This document shows positions 39,790 through 48,504 of a stretch of DNA of 64,000 nucleotides, piece by piece. The stretch covers positions 1-64,000 of the forward strand of contig JBNKIW010000004.1 of the NCBI GenBank assembly GCA_050290865.1, given 5' to 3'. The DNA is from JARRLC01 sp050290865 (GTDB lineage Bacteria > Pseudomonadota > Alphaproteobacteria > Rhizobiales > Rhodomicrobiaceae). Made by a program: the position numbers and the translations under genes. Within the stretch, counting starts at the first letter, position 1; every line of letters starts with the position of its first letter. The notes under the pieces are model-generated. The model ran no database searches. It was not told the origin of the DNA and was given only the letters and a program-made list of their open reading frames with translations.

Positions 39790-42700
39790 TCAAACCGCCT
39801 CCGTCTCCTCGGGCTCGATGCGGCTCGCCACGATCATGTAGACCGCAGGCACCACGAACAGCGTGAACAGTGTGCCTATGGTCAGGCCCGCGACGATCAC
39901 CAGCCCCATATTGAAGCGCGACACCGCGCCCGCGCCGGAGGCCAGCAACAGCGGCACCGCTCCCAGCACCATCGCCGCCGTCGTCATCAGGACCGGGCGC
40001 AGCCGGATCGCTGCCGCCTGTTCGACGGCCTCGCGCTTCGATTTGCCCGCCCGCTGCTCGGCATTGGCGAATTCCACGATCAGGATGCCGTGCTTGCTGA
40101 TCAGGCCCATCAGCGTCACCAGCCCGACCTCGGTATAGATGTTCAGCGTCGCGCCGCCGACGCCGAGACTGACGAAAACCAGCGCCCCGGCGATCGACAT
40201 CGGCACGGAAACAAGGATGATGACCGGATCGCGGAAACTCTCGAACAGCGCCGCGAGCGACAGGAAGATGATGATCAGCGCGAAGCCGAAAGTGATGGCG
40301 AAGCTCGCGGATTCCTGCACGAACTGCCGCGACAGCCCGCCATAATCGACGGAATAGCCCTGTGGCAGCGTGCGGACGGCAAGGTTCTGCAGGAAGCGAA
40401 GCGCCTCGTCCTGGCTGACGCCGGGCATGGTCACGCCCTGGATCGCGGCAGCGTTGAGCTGCTGAAAGTGATTGATGGACTCCGGTATCGCCTTCGTCGT
40501 GATGCGCGCGACCGAGGACAGCGGCACGGGCACGCCCTCGAGATTGGCCACATAATAGTCGAGGAGTTGCCGGGCATTCAGCCGGTCCACGCGCTGCACC
40601 TGCGGTATGACCTTGTACGAGCGCTGGAAGTAGCTGAAATAGTTCACATAACCACCGCCAAGCATCGACGTCAGGGCGCCGCCGATGTCGCTCATCTTCA
40701 GGCCGAGCGACGCCGCCTTGTCACGGTCGATCTCGACGGTCGATTGCGGCGCGTCGATCTTCAGGTCGGTATCCAGGAAGATGAACATGCCGCTGGCCTG
40801 CGCCTGCTGCAGAAAGCTCTGCGACACGGGATTGAGCCGGTCGAATGAATCTGTGGTGGTGAGGACGAATTGCACCGGCAGGCCGGTACTGCCCGGCAGC
40901 GAAGGCGGCTGAAAGACGGCGGCCCGAACGCCCGCGATCTGGTCCAGCGTGTCCTGCACCAGCGGCTGGAGCTGGTTGCTGGTGCGCGCGCGCTCATCCC
41001 AGGGCTTCAGCACCATGCCGCCGATGGAGCGGCCCGGCGCTTCGATCTGAAAGACGTGGCCCGTCTCCGGGAAGGTCGTAAAGCCCCGGTAGACCTGCCC
41101 GGCATAAAGCAGCCGCTGCTGGATCGTGGCGTCGGGCGCGGAGGTGGACTGCTCGATGACGATGCCCTGGTCCTCCTGCGGCGCAAGCTCGCTCTGGGCG
41201 GTCGTGTACAGAAAATAGATGCTGCCGAGCACGATCAGCGCGAAGACCGCCGTCACCGGAAGATAGTCGAGGCTGTGACACAGCCCCCGCTGATAGCCTC
41301 GGCGCATGGTGTCGAAGCTGCTGTCGATGAGCCGGACGAGCCAGCCTTCCTCGCCCGCCGTCTGCGCTTTTAGCAGCCGCGAGCAGACCATCGGCGACAG
41401 CGTGAGCGCCACCACCGCAGAGATCGTCACGGCGGCGACGAGCGTGAAGGCGAATTCGGTGAACAGCGCGCCCGTCAGCCCGCCCTGAAAGCCGATGGGC
41501 ACATAGACCGCAGCCAGCACGACGGTCATGGCGATGATCGGACTGCCGAGTTCGCGCGCTGCCAGGATTGCGGCCTGGATCGGCTTCACACCCTCGTCGA
41601 TATGCCGGTTGACGTTCTCGACCACGATGATGGCGTCGTCGACGACGAGCCCGATGGCGAGTACCAGCGCCAGGAGCGTCAGCAGGTTGATGGAAAACCC
41701 CATGAGCAGCATCAGCGTCACCGAGCCGATGAGCGACAGGGGGATGGCGATGACGGGAATGAGGACCGAGCGCGCCGATCCCAGGAATGCGAACACGACG
41801 AGGGTGACGATGACGCTCGCCTCGGCCAGCGACACGATGACCTCGTTGATCGAGGCGTTCACGAATTTCGTCGAGTCGTAGACGATCGCGGCGCTCATGC
41901 CTTGCGGAAGCTGTTCCTGGATGCCTGGGAACACCTTGCGCACGGCGCCGATGACGTCGAGCAGGTTCGCGGATGGCGCCACCTGGATGCCGATATAGAC
42001 CGCGGGTTTGCCGTCGAACAGAACCGCCGCATCATAGTCGTCCGCGCCGAGTTCGACACGGGCGACGTCCTTGAGCCGCACGATGGACGCTCCCGATCCC
42101 TTCAGCACCAGTTCGGCGAATTCCTTGGCGCTGTGCAGCGTCGTCGAGGCGTTGAGATTGATCTCCACCATCTCGCCCTTGGTATTGCCAAGGCCGGATA
42201 TGTAATCGTTCTTCACCAGCGCCTGCCCGACCTCGGCGGCGGTCAGCCCATAGGCGGCGAGCTTGGCCGGATCGAGCCACGCCCTGAGCGCAAAGTCCTG
42301 CCCGCCCAGGATCTCGGCGGTCTGCACACCCGCGATGGCCTGGAGTTTCGGCTGCACGACCCGCGTCAGATAATCCGTGATGCGGTTGCGCGCCAGCACG
42401 TCGCTGTTGAAGCCGAGATACATGGCGTCGATGGTCTGGCCGACCTTGACGCTCAGTTGAGGGATCTGCGTCCCCGTCGGCAACTGATTGAGGACCGAAT
42501 TGACCTTGGTGGAGATCTCGGTCAGCGCCTTGTTGGCATCGTAGTTCAGCCGCAGATAGATCGTGATCGTGCTCGTGCCGCTGGTACTGGTGGACGTCAT
42601 GTAGTCGATGCCGTTGGCCTGGGCGATGGCGGCTTCGAGCGGCGTCGTGATGAAACCGGCGATCACACCGGGGTCGGCGCCGTAATAGGTCGTGCTGACG

Positions 42701-42837
42701 GTGACAACCGCGTTCTCGGTGCGCGGATATTGGAGGACGGGGAGCGATCCGGCGGAGCGCAGGCCGAGCACGAGGATCAACAGGCTGACGACGATGGCCA
42801 GAACCGGGCGGCGAATGAAGATGTCGGTAAATTTCAT
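39790..42837 (-). CDS. RND-family efflux pump, inner-membrane transporter
   Basis: 1015 residues, the HAE1 (AcrB/MexF-like) type with twelve membrane helices and two large periplasmic loops. The proton-relay residues are present: two Asp in 'IGLVVDDAIIVVENVNRHI' (helix 4) and Lys in 'LMGLISKHGILIVEFAN' (helix 10). The N-terminus 'FTDIFIRRPVLAIVVSLLILVLG' is typical. It exports amphipathic compounds by proton antiport. It lies 18 bases after the adaptor gene. No outer-membrane channel gene is adjacent, so a TolC-like protein must come from elsewhere. Confidence 0.94.
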   Translation of the reverse strand: MKFTDIFIRRPVLAIVVSLLILVLGLRSAGSLPVLQYPRTENAVVTVSTTYYGADPGVIAGFITTPLEAAIAQANGIDYMTSTSTSGTSTITIYLRLNYDANKALTEISTKVNSVLNQLPTGTQIPQLSVKVGQTIDAMYLGFNSDVLARNRITDYLTRVVQPKLQAIAGVQTAEILGGQDFALRAWLDPAKLAAYGLTAAEVGQALVKNDYISGLGNTKGEMVEINLNASTTLHSAKEFAELVLKGSGASIVRLKDVARVELGADDYDAAVLFDGKPAVYIGIQVAPSANLLDVIGAVRKVFPGIQEQLPQGMSAAIVYDSTKFVNASINEVIVSLAEASVIVTLVVFAFLGSARSVLIPVIAIPLSLIGSVTLMLLMGFSINLLTLLALVLAIGLVVDDAIIVVENVNRHIDEGVKPIQAAILAARELGSPIIAMTVVLAAVYVPIGFQGGLTGALFTEFAFTLVAAVTISAVVALTLSPMVCSRLLKAQTAGEEGWLVRLIDSSFDTMRRGYQRGLCHSLDYLPVTAVFALIVLGSIYFLYTTAQSELAPQEDQGIVIEQSTSAPDATIQQRLLYAGQVYRGFTTFPETGHVFQIEAPGRSIGGMVLKPWDERARTSNQLQPLVQDTLDQIAGVRAAVFQPPSLPGSTGLPVQFVLTTTDSFDRLNPVSQSFLQQAQASGMFIFLDTDLKIDAPQSTVEIDRDKAASLGLKMSDIGGALTSMLGGGYVNYFSYFQRSYKVIPQVQRVDRLNARQLLDYYVANLEGVPVPLSSVARITTKAIPESINHFQQLNAAAIQGVTMPGVSQDEALRFLQNLAVRTLPQGYSVDYGGLSRQFVQESASFAITFGFALIIIFLSLAALFESFRDPVIILVSVPMSIAGALVFVSLGVGGATLNIYTEVGLVTLMGLISKHGILIVEFANAEQRAGKSKREAVEQAAAIRLRPVLMTTAAMVLGAVPLLLASGAGAVSRFNMGLVIVAGLTIGTLFTLFVVPAVYMIVASRIEPEETEAV

Positions 42838-42855
42838 GGCGCGCCGCCTGGACCG

Positions 42856-43992
42856 TCACCCATCCGCGACCGCTGGATTCGGGTCGGAGGAGGGGCGCAC
42901 GCTGTTGTCGATCCGCACCGGCACACCGTTGCGTAGCTTGATCTGACCCGTGGTGACGACCACGTCGCCCTCTTTCACGCCTTTGAGGACGGCCACCTCT
43001 CCGCCGCGCGTCGGTCCCGTGGTGACGAACACCTGCCGGGCGACGAGTTGGGGCTGTCCCGCCGCCGCCTTCGGGGGCTTCTCCACAAGGAAAACGACGT
43101 CGCCGTAGGAGTTGTAGGCAATGGCGGTCTTGGGCAGCGTCACGAAGCGTTCCGGTTTGCCAGCATCGACATCCACGGTCGCAAACATCCCCGACATCAG
43201 GAGCTTGTCCGGGTTGGGGAAGGTCGCGCGGACCTTGATATTGCGCGTGGCGGTATCGATAGCCGAATCGATCGCGGTAATCTTCCCGGTGAAGCTGCGC
43301 CCCGGAAAGACGTCGGCGCTCGCCGTAACCTTGAGGCCGGTCCTGATCTGGGCGAGCGCCTGCTGGGGCAGGTAGAAATCGACATGAATGGGGTCGAGCT
43401 GCTGCAGCGAGACGATCGCCGTACCGGCGGCGATATACTGCCCGAGATCGACCTGCACGATGCCCAGCCGCCCTGAGAACGGCGCACGGATGAATTTGTA
43501 GTCAAGCGTCGCCTGCTGCTGTTTGACCAGGGCCTGCGCGTTCTTCATCGTGGCCTCGTTCGTGTCGGCCGAGATTTTGGAGAGTGCAGGCGAGCGCTGT
43601 TTGCGCAACGTGACGTCGCGCTCGTAGTTGAGCTTCGCGAGCACCGCATTCGCCTTGAGCGCCTCCAGGCGCGCCGCGTCGGCATCCGAGGTCAGTTCGA
43701 CAAGCAGATCGCCCTTGCGCGCGTCCATGCCGGACTTGAAATGGATCGCGGCGACCGTACCGGAAACCTCGGGGGCCAGATCGGCCCCGTTCACCGCGCG
43801 GACATTGCCGACCGCCTTGAGCCGCTGCTGCCATTCCTCGAAGCGGGCGGTGACGGTGGCGACCGTCTGCGGCGGCGCGGTCCTCTCGCTCAGCGCCTTC
43901 TGGATCATGCGAGCCTTGAAGGCCTGATAGCCGAATATGCCGCCAAAGAGCAGCCCGGCGGCCAAGAGCATGATCACCATTCGCTTCAGCAT
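42856..43992 (-). CDS. RND efflux periplasmic adaptor (membrane fusion protein)
   Basis: 378 residues from ATG 43992. An N-terminal membrane anchor (about 4-24, 'RMVIMLLAAGLLFGGIFGYQAF') is followed by lipoyl halves ('VSGTVAAIHFKSGMDARKGDLLVEL', 'APFSGRLGIVQVDLGQYIAAG'), a helical hairpin (about 100-145) and beta-barrel/MPD domains ('VFVTTGPTRGGEVAVLKGVKEGDVVVTTG'). It bridges the RND transporter and an outer-membrane channel. It is first of the two-gene pump operon. Upstream frames that extend to 44196 lack MFP features and were not used. Confidence 0.93.
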   Translation of the reverse strand: MLKRMVIMLLAAGLLFGGIFGYQAFKARMIQKALSERTAPPQTVATVTARFEEWQQRLKAVGNVRAVNGADLAPEVSGTVAAIHFKSGMDARKGDLLVELTSDADAARLEALKANAVLAKLNYERDVTLRKQRSPALSKISADTNEATMKNAQALVKQQQATLDYKFIRAPFSGRLGIVQVDLGQYIAAGTAIVSLQQLDPIHVDFYLPQQALAQIRTGLKVTASADVFPGRSFTGKITAIDSAIDTATRNIKVRATFPNPDKLLMSGMFATVDVDAGKPERFVTLPKTAIAYNSYGDVVFLVEKPPKAAAGQPQLVARQVFVTTGPTRGGEVAVLKGVKEGDVVVTTGQIKLRNGVPVRIDNSVRPSSDPNPAVADG

Positions 43993-44102
43993 GGCCGCAC
44001 CTTCAGCTCCCCATCGCCCGATGGTCGCCCGGCATTCTGGATAAGGACTTTGCCCTGTCAGGCTGAAAAAGGCGTAAAGAGCGGGGCCGCTGCGCGCGGG
44101 GC

Positions 44103-44130
44103 AAAAAAATTGCCGGGACAAGCCCGGCAA
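44103..44130 (-). terminator. Rho-independent terminator of hup
   Basis: On the minus strand TTGCCGGG, a five-base loop and CCCGGCAA (44130-44110) are followed by a run of seven T (44109-44103). Perfect eight-pair stem. It lies 85 bases after the hup stop and before the adaptor gene, separating the two units. Confidence 0.88.
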
Positions 44131-44214
44131 TGCATGAAGCAGCCTCATCTGGCGAAACCGCCGCCTGGCCGCGAACGTGCCGGACCCACCCGGCAAGGTT
44201 CGCGTCGCCCGGCG

Positions 44215-44490
44215 TCAGTCGTTCAGAGCCTCTTTCAGCCCCTTGGCCGCGGCAAACTTCGGAACGGTGCTCGCGGGCACTTTGACGGTTTCGCCTGTAC
44301 GCGGGTTACGCGCCGTCGTCGCCTTGCGCTCGACGGCTTTGAAGGTCCCAAAACCGGGCAGACGGACTTCGATGCCGTCGACCAGGGCTGTTTGGATATT
44401 CTTGATAACGGACTCGACGGCGGCGGCCGCTTTGTCCTTAGTCATCTGCGTGTCCTCGGCCACGGCCGCGACCAGATCCGTCTTATTCAT
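44215..44490 (-). CDS. hup: HU-family nucleoid DNA-binding protein
   Basis: 91 residues, complete HU: 'MNKTDLVAAVAED' start, 'VRLPGFGTFKAVERKATTARNPRTGETVKVPAS' beta arm with the DNA-intercalating Pro in 'RNPRTGE', and 'PKFAAAKGLKEALN' end. It bends and compacts DNA as a dimer. Monocistronic: its own terminator follows and the upstream gap of 401 bases suggests its own promoter. Confidence 0.97.
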   Translation of the reverse strand: MNKTDLVAAVAEDTQMTKDKAAAAVESVIKNIQTALVDGIEVRLPGFGTFKAVERKATTARNPRTGETVKVPASTVPKFAAAKGLKEALND

Positions 44491-44891
44491 GGTTATCCCT
44501 TTTCTTCATTCTCAAAAGGTGGTCCTCACGTCACCCGATGCCGTGTTGCCCCGTGGGGACCGCCCCGCGCTGCCCCGGGCGACGCCGCAGCCGGTTGGGG
44601 CTGCCATCGGGCTGGGCGAAGGAATCTGCGGCCCAGCCAGCGCATCACCTTATCCAGTTATCAGGAACTTTGAAGAAGATATTTCGCCGTAAACAAGGAA
44701 AATCAACGGCGGAAACGCTTAGTCACAGGGCGTAAAGCCGCCAAAGGGACCGGAAGCGAGAACAATTCGGAAACAATGTGTGGCTTCGGCCCGATTGGCG
44801 GAGAATCAGCCGATCCCGGGTGGACCGCCGAGCAATCATGAAACGCGGGACACCCGGCGCAACGGGCCGCCGTCGGACAGGGGGGATACGG
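44491..44891. other. 401-base region upstream of hup
   Basis: Lies between the erpA stop and the hup start, both minus strand. An AT-richer part near 44650-44705 could hold the hup promoter (minus-strand TTGATT, then AATATC about 17 bases on). The rest is GC-rich and I see no gene or structured RNA. Confidence 0.35.
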
Positions 44892-45224
44892 TCAAACCGA
44901 AAACGATGTCCCGCAACCGCAGGACGCGGTGGCGTTGGGATTGTTGATCCGGAACGAGGCCCCGATCAGATCATCCACGAAATCGATCTCCGCTCCCGTC
45001 ATGAATGGCAGGGATACTTCGTCGATGAGCACCGTCACGCCTTCCTTTTCGATGGCGTAATCCGTGGTCTCACGCTCTCGGACCAGATCGAACGAATATT
45101 GGAAGCCCGAACATCCGCCTGCTTTCACGCTGACACGAAGCATGGCGGGCACCGGTTCCGCGCCGATAATCTCGCTTATGCGCCGCGCGGCACGGTCGGT
45201 CAGGCGAACGGCTGTCATCGTCAT
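44892..45224 (-). CDS. erpA: Iron-sulfur cluster insertion protein ErpA (A-type)
   Basis: 110 residues from ATG 45224. The three conserved cysteines are in 'AGGCSGFQYSF' (about residue 40) and 'ASCGCGTSFSV' at the C-terminus. A-type carriers pass Fe-S clusters to target proteins. 'GAEIDFVDDLIGASFRINNPNA' is typical of ErpA/HesB. It is divergent from dgt (163 bases), the standard Hyphomicrobiales arrangement. Longer starts upstream are possible but not conserved. Confidence 0.93.
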   Translation of the reverse strand: MTMTAVRLTDRAARRISEIIGAEPVPAMLRVSVKAGGCSGFQYSFDLVRERETTDYAIEKEGVTVLIDEVSLPFMTGAEIDFVDDLIGASFRINNPNATASCGCGTSFSV

Positions 45225-45387
45225 GGGGTTCGAATCGCTTAACATTAGCCTCGGTATAAGTTTACCACTATGCAAGTGGGCATTCTGGGGCTTTTGTCAA
45301 TCAATCCCCAGGCAGTATGCGCGCGGAAGCCTTCTCACACGGGAAAAACCCGCTTCGGGACACACGCGAGGCGGCAGGACAACAACA

Positions 45388-46596
45388 ATGACGCTCCACC
45401 CACGGCTTATCCGGCCCCCCATCGCCGCTTACGCCTGTACCGCCGAATCGAGCCGGGGCCGGCTGTATCCGGAGCCGGAATGCGATCTGCGCTCGCCCTA
45501 CCAGCGCGACCGCGACCGGATCATTCATTCCTCGGCGTTCCGGCGGCTGACATACAAGACGCAGGTCTTCGTCTATCACGAGGGCGACCACTACCGCACG
45601 CGCCTGACACACAGTCTGGAGGTAGCGCAGGTGGCGCGCACCGCCGCGCGCATTCTCGGCCTGGACGAAGACCTTGCCGAGGCCATTTCGCTCGCCCACG
45701 ACCTCGGCCATACGCCGTTCGGGCATGCAGGCGAGGAGGCGCTTGCCGAAGTGATGCAGGATTGCGGCGGCTTCGATCACAACGCCCAGAGTCTGCGCAT
45801 CGTCACGAGCCTGGAGAGCCGCTATGCCGGCTTCGACGGGCTGAACCTCACCTGGGAGACGCTTGAGGGCCTCGTCAAACACAACGGGCCGCTGCTGATC
45901 GGGGATGGCGAACCGGCACCGCGTTACGCCAGGACCGGAATCCCGCCGGCGATCGAAGCCTACAACGCGCACCACGATCTCGGCCTCGCGTCGCATGCCT
46001 CGGCGGAGGCGCAGGTCGCGGCGCTGGCCGACGACATCGCCTACAACAATCACGACCTCGACGACGGGGTGCGCGCGGGGCTGATCACGGTCGGCAAGCT
46101 GCGCGATCTGCCGCTCACCGGCCCCCTTGTCCGCATTGTGGAGGACAGCCACGGGCCGCTGCCCAAGGGCCGCCTGATCCACGAGGTCAACCGCAGGCTC
46201 ATCAGCCAGATGGTCCGTGATCTGGCTGCCGAGACGCTGGCGCAGGTCGAAACCCTGTGCCCGGAATCCGCCGACGACATCCGCGAGGCGCCTTTCCCGG
46301 TCGTCCGCTTCTCGCAGCACATGGTCGCACAAATGGCGGAGCTGCGGAAATTCCTGTTCCAGGAGTTCTACTTCCACCCGCGGGTGAAGAACGCCATGGA
46401 CAGTGCCCGGAAGATCGTGTCCGACCTGTTCAAGTACTTCCTCGCCCACCCGGACGCGCTGCCGGAGGACTGGCGGAAAAGCGCCGAGGGGAGCGACCGC
46501 GCGCGGGTGATCGCCGATTTCGTCGCGGGCATGACGGACAGGCTGGCGCTGGATACCCACAGGCGGCTGTTTGACGATACGCCGCGAATGCGTTAG
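45388..46596 (+). CDS. dgt: Deoxyguanosinetriphosphate triphosphohydrolase-like protein
   Basis: 402 residues from ATG 45388, preceded by GCAGGA. HD-domain dNTP hydrolase: 'RDRDRIIHSSAFRRLTYKTQVF', metal ligands in 'RTRLTHSLEVAQVAR' and 'ISLAHDLGHTPFGHAGEEAL', and a further Asp in 'ALADDIAYNNHDLDDG'. It converts dNTPs to deoxynucleosides and triphosphate. It stands just upstream of argS (94-base gap) as in related genomes. Confidence 0.94.
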   Translation: MTLHPRLIRPPIAAYACTAESSRGRLYPEPECDLRSPYQRDRDRIIHSSAFRRLTYKTQVFVYHEGDHYRTRLTHSLEVAQVARTAARILGLDEDLAEAISLAHDLGHTPFGHAGEEALAEVMQDCGGFDHNAQSLRIVTSLESRYAGFDGLNLTWETLEGLVKHNGPLLIGDGEPAPRYARTGIPPAIEAYNAHHDLGLASHASAEAQVAALADDIAYNNHDLDDGVRAGLITVGKLRDLPLTGPLVRIVEDSHGPLPKGRLIHEVNRRLISQMVRDLAAETLAQVETLCPESADDIREAPFPVVRFSQHMVAQMAELRKFLFQEFYFHPRVKNAMDSARKIVSDLFKYFLAHPDALPEDWRKSAEGSDRARVIADFVAGMTDRLALDTHRRLFDDTPRMR

Positions 46597-46690
46597 CGCC
46601 TTAACCCTCCGGCATCGCTTGGCGGAGCGGCCGCCGGGCAGGCGTCCGGCTGGATATTCCTACGCAGTCTCCCGGGGTGGAACCAAGTCC

Positions 46691-48451
46691 ATGAATGTGT
46701 TTTCTCATTTCGAGTCGCGTTTCCAGAAGGCCGCCGCGGCGCTCGCGAAGGAAGGCGTATTGGCCCCCGCCTGGAAGAAGATGGCGCTCACCGTGGAGCC
46801 GCCGCGCGACCCGGCCCATGGCGATGTCGCTTCGAACGTGGCCATGGTGCTGTCCAAGGCCGCCGGGATGCCGCCCCGCGAATTGGCGGCGCGCTTCGCC
46901 GACAAGCTGACCGGCACGCCGGACATCGCCAGAGTGGACATCGCCGGACCGGGCTTCATCAATCTGACGCTCGACATCGGTTTCTGGCCAAAACTGCTGA
47001 AAACCGTGCTGGCGGCGGGCGAGGATTACGGCCGCTCGAAGATGGGCCGGAACGAGATGGTGAACGTCGAGTTCGTCTCCGCCAATCCCACCGGCCCGAT
47101 GCATGTCGGCCATTGCCGGGGTGCGGTGTTCGGCGATGCGCTCGCCAATCTGCTGGCCTTCGCCGGCTATGACGTGACGAAAGAGTATTACATCAACGAT
47201 GCCGGCGTGCAGGTCGATGTGCTGGCGCGATCGGCATTCCTGCGTTACCGCGAGGCGCTCGGCGAGGACATCGGCGGGATCCCCGAAGGGCTCTATCCGG
47301 GCGACTATCTCGTGCCCGTGGGCGAGGCGCTGGCGGTCCAATATGGCGAGCGCCTGCTGAAAATGAAGGAAGCGAGGTGGCTGCCGCTCGTCCGGGACAA
47401 GGCCATCGCCATGATGATGGACATGATCCGCGGCGACCTCGCCGCGCTCGACATCCGGCACGACGTGTTCACATCCGAGCGCTCTCTGACCGGAAGCAAT
47501 GGGAACGAGGTCGGGGAGACGATCGAGTTTCTGCGCGGGAAGGGGCTCATCTATGAGGGCCGCCTGCCGCCGCCGAAGGGCAAGCTGCCCGACGACTGGG
47601 AGGACCGCGAGCAGACGCTGTTCCGCTCCACCGATTTCGGCGACGACGTGGACCGCCCATTGATCAAATCGGACGGCAGCTACACCTATTTCGCCTCCGA
47701 CATGGCCTATCACCGCAATAAGATTGCGCGCGATTTTAAGCATATGATTAATATTTTTGGCGCGGACCATGGCGGCTATGTTAAACGAATGCAGGCGGCC
47801 GTTGCGGCGCTCAGTGGCGGCAAGGCCGACCTGGATATCAAGCTTTGCCAGATGGTGCGGCTGTTCCGCGCAGGCGAGCCGGTGAAGATGGGAAAACGCC
47901 TCGGCACCTTCGTGACGCTCCGCGACGTGGTGGACGAGGTCGGGCCCGGGGTGGCACGGTTCATGATGCTTTATCGCAAGAACGATGCGATGCTTGATTT
48001 CGATTTTGCCAAGGTCATGGAACAATCACGGGACAACCCCGTCTGGTATGTTCAGTATGCTCACGCACGCGCTCATTCGGTCATGAGAAATGTTCGAGAA
48101 GTCATGCCGAAACTAAAATTGAGTGGAAAAGACCTCTCCAAGGCTAAACTTGAGCTGTTGAATGATGAAGCTGAGCTTGCCGTCTTGAAGCGGATGTCGC
48201 AATATCCGCGTATCATTGAGTCATCGGCTCAGGCACATGAGCCGCACCGCATTGCCTTCTACTTGCATGAGCTTGCTAGCGAGTTTCATGGATTATGGAA
48301 CCGAGGCAAAGAGTTGCCACATTTACGGTTCATTGTCGAAGCCGATCGGGAACTTACCAGGGCGCGGGTGGGGCTTGTTGCCGCCGTGGCGCAAGTGATT
48401 CGGTCGGGCCTAGGCATTTTGGGCGTTCAACCTATTTCTGAGATGCGCTGA
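46691..48451 (+). CDS. argS: Arginyl-tRNA synthetase
   Basis: 586 residues from ATG 46691. Class I synthetase: N-terminal Add1 domain, 'ANPTGPMHVGHCRGAVFGD' with the HIGH-type motif (H-V-G-H, about 138), the catalytic core, 'VKMGKRLGTFVTLRDVV' near 400, and the anticodon-binding DALR domain at the end. The last 400-450 bases are clearly less GC-rich than the rest and use codons such as TTG, ACT, GAA and AAA more freely, although the frame is intact. See findings. Confidence 0.96.
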   Translation: MNVFSHFESRFQKAAAALAKEGVLAPAWKKMALTVEPPRDPAHGDVASNVAMVLSKAAGMPPRELAARFADKLTGTPDIARVDIAGPGFINLTLDIGFWPKLLKTVLAAGEDYGRSKMGRNEMVNVEFVSANPTGPMHVGHCRGAVFGDALANLLAFAGYDVTKEYYINDAGVQVDVLARSAFLRYREALGEDIGGIPEGLYPGDYLVPVGEALAVQYGERLLKMKEARWLPLVRDKAIAMMMDMIRGDLAALDIRHDVFTSERSLTGSNGNEVGETIEFLRGKGLIYEGRLPPPKGKLPDDWEDREQTLFRSTDFGDDVDRPLIKSDGSYTYFASDMAYHRNKIARDFKHMINIFGADHGGYVKRMQAAVAALSGGKADLDIKLCQMVRLFRAGEPVKMGKRLGTFVTLRDVVDEVGPGVARFMMLYRKNDAMLDFDFAKVMEQSRDNPVWYVQYAHARAHSVMRNVREVMPKLKLSGKDLSKAKLELLNDEAELAVLKRMSQYPRIIESSAQAHEPHRIAFYLHELASEFHGLWNRGKELPHLRFIVEADRELTRARVGLVAAVAQVIRSGLGILGVQPISEMR

Positions 48452-48504
48452 AACTTAGCTCCGCTTGGGCCAAGTGGGGTTCAAGGCGAAGGGACTGTTG
48501 CACG

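Noticed and set aside
45225..45240. 'GGGTTCGAATC'-like word upstream of erpA
   Set aside because: It is an isolated T-loop-like word without the rest of a tRNA.
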